From the NCBI RefSeq assembly GCF_014836985.1, contig NZ_JACSPU010000001.1:124001-188000 (forward strand): 64,000 bases of DNA. The letters run 5' to 3'. Below, in pieces: positions 57,758 to 64,000 of the stretch (positions are counted from its first letter, which is position 1; each line of letters opens with the position of its first letter). A program made the position numbers and the translations under genes. The stretch is from Planococcus wigleyi (GTDB taxonomy: Bacteria; Bacillota; Bacilli; Bacillales_A; Planococcaceae). A model generated the notes under the pieces. That model had not been told where the DNA came from. It did not search any database and saw only the letters and a program-made list of their open reading frames with translations.

Positions 57758-60700
57758 TTGTCCAAGCATGCAGTCAGTAAGATTTTTCTAAGCCTTATTT
57801 TGGCTTTATCGGCAATGCTGCCCTATATGGCGGTTACAGCAGATGCGGCAGAGCCGATTACGGTTGCTGAAGCCATCGCAACAAATACAGGAACAGCCAC
57901 AGTAAAAGGCTTTATCGTGGGAACGGCTACCAGTGGTACAAACTATGACCAGGAAGCACCGTTTACATCCGCTACTAATGTAGGTCTTGCAGATTCTCCG
58001 GATGAAACCGACCCGGCAAAAATCCTTCCGGTTCAATTGCCGACAGGAGCAGTCCGTGCAGGATTGAACTTGGTTGATAATCCGTCTAATTTTAAAGCGG
58101 AAATCACCATCACCGGAAAACTAGAGATGTATTTCCAAGTACCCGGCCTTAAATCTCCAACCGCTTTCACCATTCTCTCTGAAGGTGAAGCACCACCTGA
58201 AGCGGCTGTCGTCGGTTCATTGGCAGAAGCACGCACGATGCCAGGCGAATTGATCCAAGTTGAAGCAACTGTGACAACAGGAACAGGATTCTGGGGCGGC
58301 AATGCCTTTTACGTTCAGGACGGTACAGCTGGACTGTATGTCTACACATCAAGTGCAACCGTTGCACCGGGCGACACGGTCCGTTTGACGGGCACGGTTT
58401 CTGAATACAGCGGCGAGCTTCAATTGCAGCCGAACACAGTGGAAGTTCTTTTTTCCAACAACGAACTGCCTGCAGTTCAAACCGTTACGCCAGCCGGTGT
58501 CAATGAAGAGACACAAGGCGAGCGCATCGAACTGCAGAACGTTGCGATTACGGGCCTTAAATCTGTGAACGATTTCGGTACGTTCGAGTTTTCGGCTATT
58601 GCTGAAAACGGCGAAGCGGTCACGATCCGCAACGACAACCGCAACGGATTCACTTTCGAACAATTTACGAAACAATACAAAGAAGGCGATTTGATTCATG
58701 TAAACGGAATCGCTTCGAAATTCAACGACTCTTACCAAGTGAAAACGCTTGGCTTTGACAGTTTTGAACTTGTCAATAAACCGGCTGTTTATGCCGATAC
58801 ATTCCCGGGTGTCGTTTCAGAAGGCACGAAAATCACTTTGGCATCCGGATGGGAAGATGCAACAATCCATTACACGCTTGACGGCTCGACACCGACTGCT
58901 GCAAGCACTGAATACACAGCACCGATCGAACTGACTAAAGATACAGCAATCAAAGCCATCGCAATCGGTGACGAAACGTCAGAGATTTTCACGTTCGAAT
59001 ACACGGTCCTGAAAACAGGGGACTTGAAAATCCGTGATATCCAAAGCGAAAACCATTACTCGGATTACCAAGGAGTCGCTGTCAATGAAATCGTTGGCGT
59101 TGTGACACATCTCTACAACTCTGCAAACTTCGTCATCCAAGACACCAACCCGGACGAAGATTTGACGACTTCAGAAGCCATCATGGTCAACAAAGCTTCA
59201 AACGGCCTGAACGTCGGTGACGTGGTCACAATCAGCGGAACCGTGGAAGAGCATTTCCAGGAAGGCTATTCCGACATGAAAGACAACGACCTGCCGATCA
59301 CGCGCATCCGTGCAACTGACGCAGTGAAAACTGGAACTGCACCACTTCCTGAACCGGTTGTCATCGGAAAAGACGTATTCCCGCCAACCAAGATTATCGA
59401 CAATGACGGATTGACTGAGTTCAATCCGGAAGAAGATGGCATTGATTTCTGGGAATCACTTGAACTTATGCGTGTTGGCGTAGCTGACGCACAAATCGTC
59501 GGACCGCAAAGCTACGGCGAAGTGATTGTCGTTTCCAAAAATGCGACCAATAACGACTTCCATAAACAAGGCGGCGTGTTGATTGCAGAAGACGATTACA
59601 ACCCGGAACGCATTGCTTTCGACATTGATAATGAAAGCTATATCGCGAAATCCGGTGATTCATTTGCCGGAACTCCAGTAGGTGTCCTTGGCTTCGGCTT
59701 CGGCAACTACAAAATCTGGGCTGAAGAAAGCGACCTTACGGAACTTGTAGACGGCGGAACAGAGCCGGAACAAACATGGATCGTTAAAGAAGAAGACGAA
59801 CTGACAGTAGCAGCTTATAATGTAGAGAACTTCTCTGCAGATCCAAGCCATACGTCAGACGCTAAAGCACAGCGCATCGCAGAGTCGTTCGTCAAAGACT
59901 TGAATTCACCGGACATCATCGTCATGGTGGAAGTACAGGACAACGACGGCCCGATTACTTCAGGGAACAGTGACGCAACGGCAAGCTACGAACGTCTGAT
60001 CAATGGCATCAAAGTTGCCGGCGGCCCGACGTATGCCTGGACGGACATTGCGCCTGAATACAATAAAGACGGCGGAGAGCCAGGCGGAAATATCCGCGTC
60101 GGCTATTTGTACAACCCTGAACGCGTAACTCTTTCAGAAGGAACAAAAGGCACAGCAACGGAAGACAATTCATGGATCGACGGCGAATTGGCCTTGAATC
60201 CGGGGCGCGTTCAGCCGATCGCTATGCCGAACACACGCAAACCGATCGCTGCACAATTCGAATTCCAAGGTGAACAAGTGGTCGTTATCGGCGCCCACTT
60301 GAACTCAAAAGGTGGAGACCAGCCGTTATTCGGCAAGAACCAACCGCCATTCCTGAGCTCGGAAGCAGAGCGCATTGAATTGGCAAAAGCCATCAATGGT
60401 TTTATTGCAAAAGGACTTGAACAAGATCCGGACCTTAACGTTGTCGTTGCAGGCGACATGAACGACTTCGAATTCACACCGGCAATGCAAGCTTTGAAAG
60501 GCGATATTCTAACGAATAAAGTCGAAGATGTGCCACTGGAAGACCGTTATTCGTATTACTACCAAGGGAATTCACAAGTGCTTGACCACCTCTTGGTAAC
60601 AAACAATATGGCAGACCGCACGGAACTGGACATGGTCCACATCAACTCCATGTTCATGGAACAGCACGGCCGCGCATCGGATCACGATCCATTGCTTGCG

Positions 60701-61318
60701 CAAATTGCATTTGAAAAAGAACAAGTTCCTGAAGAACCGGAAGTTCCAGAAATTCCGGAAAAAGATTTCCCATTCAAAGATGTCAGTGACAAAGCCTGGT
60801 CATATCCTTACATTAAAGACCTGTTTAACAGAGACTTGATCAAAGGGAAATCCGACACCATCTATGCACCGAAAGACAACTTGACGCGCCTTCAGGCAGT
60901 AACCATCCTGACGCGCATCATGGAGCTGGAGATCAAAGGAAACGAGAAGTCACCATTCAAAGACATCTCGGATATCCCGGAAATCCACCGCAAAGAAATC
61001 AATGCAGCTTATCAGGCAGGCATCATCAACGGTGTGACAACAACTCAATTCAAACCGAGAGATTACATCACCCGTGCCCAGTTCGCTTTGATGCTGAACC
61101 GCGTATACGAGTTGAAGAACGAGGAGTACAAAGTCGGCAAGTACGCACCATTCACCGATTACGGCCGCTACAATAACGAAACAAAAGAAGCCATCACGGT
61201 TCTGTACGAACTCAAAATCGTAGAAGGCTATAACGGCAAATACATGCCAGCCAAGTTCACGACACGCGAAGAAACAGCGAAGATGTTCTCCCTCTTCCGC
61301 CCATTCGTGGCCAAGTAA
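57758..61318 (+). CDS. SLH-anchored extracellular nuclease (YhcR/ExeM-like)
   Basis: Large exported enzyme of about 1186 aa. Signal peptide ends near TADAAE. Two OB-fold/DUF6359-like modules (TVKGFIVGTATSG; VEATVTTGTGFWGGNAFYVQDG) precede a chitobiase-C-type unit (IHYTLDGSTPTAAST) and another OB-fold. The endonuclease/exonuclease/phosphatase domain carries AAYNVENFSADP, VMVEVQDNDG, GAHLNSKGGDQP, VAGDMNDFE and GRASDHDPLL. Three SLH domains close it. Should degrade extracellular DNA/RNA. The frame opens at TTG 57743; GTG 57749 or TTG 57758 (8 nt from GGGAG) are more likely, and 57758 is used. Confidence 0.88.
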   Translation: MSKHAVSKIFLSLILALSAMLPYMAVTADAAEPITVAEAIATNTGTATVKGFIVGTATSGTNYDQEAPFTSATNVGLADSPDETDPAKILPVQLPTGAVRAGLNLVDNPSNFKAEITITGKLEMYFQVPGLKSPTAFTILSEGEAPPEAAVVGSLAEARTMPGELIQVEATVTTGTGFWGGNAFYVQDGTAGLYVYTSSATVAPGDTVRLTGTVSEYSGELQLQPNTVEVLFSNNELPAVQTVTPAGVNEETQGERIELQNVAITGLKSVNDFGTFEFSAIAENGEAVTIRNDNRNGFTFEQFTKQYKEGDLIHVNGIASKFNDSYQVKTLGFDSFELVNKPAVYADTFPGVVSEGTKITLASGWEDATIHYTLDGSTPTAASTEYTAPIELTKDTAIKAIAIGDETSEIFTFEYTVLKTGDLKIRDIQSENHYSDYQGVAVNEIVGVVTHLYNSANFVIQDTNPDEDLTTSEAIMVNKASNGLNVGDVVTISGTVEEHFQEGYSDMKDNDLPITRIRATDAVKTGTAPLPEPVVIGKDVFPPTKIIDNDGLTEFNPEEDGIDFWESLELMRVGVADAQIVGPQSYGEVIVVSKNATNNDFHKQGGVLIAEDDYNPERIAFDIDNESYIAKSGDSFAGTPVGVLGFGFGNYKIWAEESDLTELVDGGTEPEQTWIVKEEDELTVAAYNVENFSADPSHTSDAKAQRIAESFVKDLNSPDIIVMVEVQDNDGPITSGNSDATASYERLINGIKVAGGPTYAWTDIAPEYNKDGGEPGGNIRVGYLYNPERVTLSEGTKGTATEDNSWIDGELALNPGRVQPIAMPNTRKPIAAQFEFQGEQVVVIGAHLNSKGGDQPLFGKNQPPFLSSEAERIELAKAINGFIAKGLEQDPDLNVVVAGDMNDFEFTPAMQALKGDILTNKVEDVPLEDRYSYYYQGNSQVLDHLLVTNNMADRTELDMVHINSMFMEQHGRASDHDPLLAQIAFEKEQVPEEPEVPEIPEKDFPFKDVSDKAWSYPYIKDLFNRDLIKGKSDTIYAPKDNLTRLQAVTILTRIMELEIKGNEKSPFKDISDIPEIHRKEINAAYQAGIINGVTTTQFKPRDYITRAQFALMLNRVYELKNEEYKVGKYAPFTDYGRYNNETKEAITVLYELKIVEGYNGKYMPAKFTTREETAKMFSLFRPFVAK

Positions 61319-61331
61319 TGATCCATCAAAC

Positions 61332-61360
61332 CCGACCAGGTTATTCTGGTCGGTTTTTTT
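61332..61360 (+). terminator. Terminator of nuclease gene
   Basis: CCGACCAG / CTGGTCGG stem with a 6-nt loop and eight T. Confidence 0.92.
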
Positions 61361-61372
61361 TGGGAGTTTTTG

Positions 61373-61436
61373 AATTGTGTTTGTGCCTTGAATTGTGAGT
61401 GCCTTGAATTGTGTGTGCCTGGCACACACACAATTC
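61373..61436. repeat. GTGCC/GGCAC palindrome, copy 4, with repeated left arms
   Basis: AATTGTGTGTGCC, T, GGCACACACACAATT, preceded by two more left arms (TTGAATTGTGTTTGTGCC and TTGAATTGTGAGTGCC). The head-to-tail left arms suggest step-wise insertion or slippage at the same site. Confidence 0.75.
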
Positions 61437-61487
61437 AATAAGTCAGGTAGTTCGGAGGAGTAGTAAGAGTTTGGTGAGGTTCTACAG

Positions 61488-61685
61488 GTCGCTTCGGCCG
61501 CTCTGGAGGAGACTCCCGCAATAAGCCGGGCAGCGCTCCGCTTGCCAGTCTTATCGCTCCGTCCCCTCCATGGGCGCGGCTCAGCTTGGTGTGGGGGAGA
61601 TACATGTTTCTATTTTTGTTTGAAATAGATAGGGAATGTGGGGTTCTCGAAATGCTCGGCAGCGATGGTGCACGCGCCTTCGCTT
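61488..61685 (+). repeat. Dispersed repeat R1, copy d
   Basis: 198-bp R1 core, most diverged copy. The outer stem is GGAGGAGAC against GTCCCCTCC (8 of 9 pair) where copy a has GGAGTGGGT against ACCCACTCC: both arms changed together. It ends GGTGCACGCGCCTTCGCTT like the others and runs into a 21-bp array. Confidence 0.8.
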
Positions 61686-61699
61686 GGGATTGAAGAGGT

Positions 61700-61834
61700 T
61701 ACATGTGGGTTTTGTGGTTGTACTGGACGAATTGGGGGTCCTATATGAGCTATTTGGGGTTCTACCGTACTAAGATGATGTCTTTACCTTAACTAGTTGC
61801 TTCTCTACATGATGTTTCTGGATTCCTACATGAA
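61700..61834 (-). repeat. 21-bp motif array, 7 units (in R1 copy d)
   Basis: Plus-strand starts 61700, 61721, 61742, 61763, 61785, 61806, 61827; steps 21, 21, 21, 22, 21, 21. Units TACATGTG, TACTGGAC, TATATGAG, TACCGTAC, TACCTTAA, TACATGAT, TACATGAA. Same unit order as the array at 22941. Confidence 0.8.
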
Positions 61835-61910
61835 TGCCGGAAAAATGGGTGAGAAATCCATCGCTGTGTGTGAGCTATGCTTTTCAAAAAAAGTGATGTT
61901 TTTTATAAGG

Positions 61911-61931
61911 GCTGTTCGTCGCGCGAACAGC
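61911..61931. repeat. GCTGTTCG/CGAACAGC palindrome, second copy
   Basis: GCTGTTCG, TCGCG, CGAACAGC. Same family as 48606-48628 and continues into the shared TTCCATTCATGAG context. Confidence 0.65.
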
Positions 61932-62000
61932 TTCCATTCATGAGCTTGAACTTTCGTGAAACAAATAAAACGTGTGTAAGAATGGAGAGCGAATTGAGTG

Positions 62001-62092
62001 TGCATGTAAAGTGGCAAATAGTTTAGGTAGAGAGTGGAAATGTGTATGTAGCCACTCAATAAATTCATGTAGAACCACGATATGTCCATGTA
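62001..62092 (+). repeat. 21-bp motif array, 5 units
   Basis: TGCATGTA 62001, TTTAGGTA 62022, TGTATGTA 62043, TTCATGTA 62064, TCCATGTA 62085: four exact 21-bp steps. Opposite orientation to the array 170 bp upstream. Confidence 0.8.
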
Positions 62093-62170
62093 GAAACATT
62101 TAACCCTTCGTTCACAACCACCCACAAACCCAAAACCAAGAGCAATCCGCTGCGCTCCTCCAAGATGCCG

Positions 62171-62190
62171 GCTTTTCGCATGCGAAAAGC
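62171..62190. repeat. GCTTTTCGC/GCGAAAAGC palindrome, copy 2
   Basis: Perfect 20-bp palindrome GCTTTTCGCATGCGAAAAGC; differs from 29961-29980 only in the two central bases. Confidence 0.7.
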
Positions 62191-62256
62191 ATAAAACCAA
62201 ATCACTTCCTTCTCATCTCCTCACTTGAAAACAACAATGATGCCTACCTCTCACCC

Positions 62257-62400
62257 CATATTAATAAGAAGAAACCTAGAAGAAAGAGCGGAAGGCAGCG
62301 ACTCCTGGGGGACCAGCGAAGTGCCGAAATCCACTCGGGCCATAGCCCGAGTTAGTTCGGCGCGAGCCCCCCGGAAAGCGTCTGCCTGGAGCGATTTCTT
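62257..62400 (+). repeat. Dispersed repeat R2, copy b
   Basis: Plus-strand copy of R2 without the insert present in copy a. Contains GCGGAAGGCAGCGACTCCTG, the stem ACTCGGGCCATAGCCCGAGT and GGAAAGCGTCTGCCTGGAGC. The one varying pair in the stem loop region (CCATAG versus CTATGG orientation) keeps self-complementarity. Confidence 0.75.
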
Positions 62401-62598
62401 TTTCCTTATAAAAATATCTTTACCAAACTATCTAGCCCACACCACTTAATCGCATCAAAAAAAATTTTTTTACTTCGTAAATCTTAGTAATATCAAGCTA
62501 TACCTAGGAAATCCCTCTCAATGCACGTTCATTAGCATGAAATAAACCCCAATTAATATTTGCAACATTGAAAAATTATGGTAAATTTAAGTTGTTGT

Positions 62599-62625
62599 GC
62601 AATTGTAAAGATTCTCTACAATTGC
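62599..62625 (+). promoter_or_regulatory. Hairpin in leader of subtilase gene
   Basis: GCAATTGTA / TACAATTGC, 9-bp perfect arms, 9-nt loop, ending 25 nt before the TTG start. It could be an operator or a leader RNA hairpin. The gap 62401-62598 is AT-rich and shows no gene. Confidence 0.45.
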
Positions 62626-62650
62626 GAATCAGAACAAAGGGGGAAACACA

Positions 62651-64000
62651 TTGACGAAGCTCAAACCGTTTTTATTGCTGTCGATGGTCTTTATGATGAC
62701 ATTCAGCTCAGCTGTCTTTGGCCTGACCGGGGTCTCAGCTGCTGCGAATTCATCGAACGTACCTAGTACAGAGTCGAAAAAAGGGGAATTGAACATCCCT
62801 GAAAAATTCGTGAATCCGGAAGACCCGGATAAAAAAGTACGTGTGATCATCGAGCTTGATAAAGCACCGGCGATTGAAAGCGCTACTGAAAAGGGCGTTT
62901 TATACAAAAATCTTCCTGACAAACAAAAAGAAACATTGGAAGCAGCAGTTGTGACGGGCCAGGAATCCGTGCAAGTATCGATTGCTTCCGTATCTCCGCG
63001 CATTACATATCTTGAAAACTTCACTACGGTATTCAACGGATTCTCCGCAGAAGTTGAAGCGGGCGAAGTTGGAGACATCGCGAACTTGAGCGGCGTCAAA
63101 TCAGTCTACGAAGCGACTGAATACCAGCGCCCTGAAGTTCAACCGGAAATGAAATACTCGAAAGAATTGGTCCAGGCTCAACAAGCATGGACAGATTATG
63201 GCTATAAAGGCGAAGGCCTGGTTGTGGGTGTCATTGACACAGGAATCGACCCAAGCCACAAAGACATGGTGTTGACGGACAACAAAACAGGCGACATCAC
63301 AAAATCCGATGTAGCAGCGTTATTGGCTGACAAATCCATCGACAAAGGTAAATTTTTCACAGCTAAAGTGCCTTTTGGCTACAACTATATGGATGGCAAC
63401 AACGAAATCCTTGACCTAGGACCGGAAGCTTCTATGCACGGCATGCACGTTGCCGGAACAGTAGGGGCAAACGGCAATGAAGAAAATGGCGGCATCAAAG
63501 GCGTTGCTCCGGAAGCGCAATTATTGGCGCTGAAAGTATTCGGCAACGACCCGCTTTACCCGTCGACTTATGGCGATATCTACATCAAAGCGATCGATGA
63601 TTCGATCAAACTGGGTGCAGACGTCATCAATATGTCCCTTGGATCCACTGCAGGATTTGTGGATTCCTCAAACCCGGAACAAAAAGCAGTTGAAAGAGCG
63701 ACAAACAACGGTATCCTGGTTTCCATTTCAGCAGGTAACTCCGATATGTTCGGTTCGGGCTATGCTGCCCCGCGCGCCGATAACCAGGATTACGGTTTGA
63801 CAGGATCACCAAGCACATCAATCGATTCATTTGGTGTGGCATCTTTCGAAAATGACAAAATCACTGCGAAAAGCTTTAATTACCAAGTAGACGGGACGCA
63901 AACCGGCCAAGCCATCTATACGCTAGCCAATGACGCTGACCCGGAAAACTTGCCGAATCCAAATTACGAAGTGGTGGATGTCGGACTTGGAAAACCAGCT
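62651..64000 (+). CDS. S8 cell-envelope protease (lactocepin/Vpr-like), 3' end outside window
   Basis: 450 codons visible and open to the window edge. TTG start at 62651 with AAAGGGGGA upstream. Signal peptide (KPFLLLSMVFMMTFSSAVFG..., cut near VSAAA); prosegment with VRVIIELDKAPAIES and FNGFSAEVEAGEV (I9 type). Catalytic Asp196 in GVIDTGID and His263 in MHGMHVAGTVGANG, the latter form being typical of lactocepin-like proteases. NMSLGST and SISAGNSD follow, then the start of an insert that is probably a PA domain. The catalytic Ser and any anchor lie beyond the window. Confidence 0.9.
   Translation, partial: MTKLKPFLLLSMVFMMTFSSAVFGLTGVSAAANSSNVPSTESKKGELNIPEKFVNPEDPDKKVRVIIELDKAPAIESATEKGVLYKNLPDKQKETLEAAVVTGQESVQVSIASVSPRITYLENFTTVFNGFSAEVEAGEVGDIANLSGVKSVYEATEYQRPEVQPEMKYSKELVQAQQAWTDYGYKGEGLVVGVIDTGIDPSHKDMVLTDNKTGDITKSDVAALLADKSIDKGKFFTAKVPFGYNYMDGNNEILDLGPEASMHGMHVAGTVGANGNEENGGIKGVAPEAQLLALKVFGNDPLYPSTYGDIYIKAIDDSIKLGADVINMSLGSTAGFVDSSNPEQKAVERATNNGILVSISAGNSDMFGSGYAAPRADNQDYGLTGSPSTSIDSFGVASFENDKITAKSFNYQVDGTQTGQAIYTLANDADPENLPNPNYEVVDVGLGKPA

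Overview
This window comes from a low-to-moderate-GC Gram-positive chromosome of the Bacillales. The likeliest source is a Planococcaceae-type bacterium (Planococcus/Planomicrobium-like). That placement is my inference from gene order and surface-protein style; no search was run. The first 18 kb follows the Bacillus order atp operon - DUF1146 - murA - mbl - (EpuA) - fabZ - ywpF - ssb - SNF2/SWIM pair. The sporulation genes that sit between murA and mbl in Bacillus subtilis (spoIID, spoIIQ, spoIIID) are missing, as expected of a non-sporulating relative.

Layout. 1-7.2 kb: F1Fo ATP synthase operon (atpI partial, B, E, F, H, A, G, D, C), with two kinds of structured interspersed repeat inside its gaps. 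7.5-18.6 kb: cell-wall precursor (murA), cell shape (mbl), fatty acid (fabZ), single-strand binding (ssb), a SNF2/SWIM operon and an IDEAL-domain protein. 19.3-22.5 kb: murein-peptide hydrolases (D-aminopeptidase, LD-carboxypeptidase, NlpC/P60 endopeptidase). 23-34.6 kb: membrane and transport genes (a membrane protein with an adaptor-like partner, YhdT-panF, EamA, AGCS), rocB, a NERD protein and an M20 hydrolase. 34.9-62 kb: a surface-protein region holding six SLH-domain proteins (NlpC/P60, subtilase, amidase, glucosaminidase, 5'-nucleotidase, extracellular nuclease). It also holds the tagA - flippase - DUF5693 - csaB operon, which should build and pyruvylate the secondary cell-wall polymer that SLH domains bind. 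An acyltransferase, an LTA-synthase-like enzyme and an exported flavoprotein lie in the same region. A lactocepin/Vpr-like subtilase runs off the right edge.

The most unusual content is non-coding. Seven intergenic places carry arrays of an 8-bp motif related to TTCATGTA, spaced almost exactly 21 bp apart. In the long arrays every fifth step is 19 bp, which gives a strict 103-bp super-period, although the spacer sequence has drifted between arrays. About 100 motif positions can be counted by hand. Some arrays are embedded in a roughly 199-bp hairpin-forming repeat (R1), which is accompanied by GTGCC/GGCAC palindromes, GCTGTTCGC/GCGAACAGC-type palindromes and a further repeat (R2). Several repeats show compensatory base changes in their stems between copies. 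I do not recognise the 21-bp arrays as a described element.

No rRNA, tRNA, CRISPR array, insertion sequence with a transposase, prophage or replication origin was seen. Starts were chosen by Shine-Dalgarno (SD) spacing, and several differ from the longest open frame. TTG and GTG starts are common.
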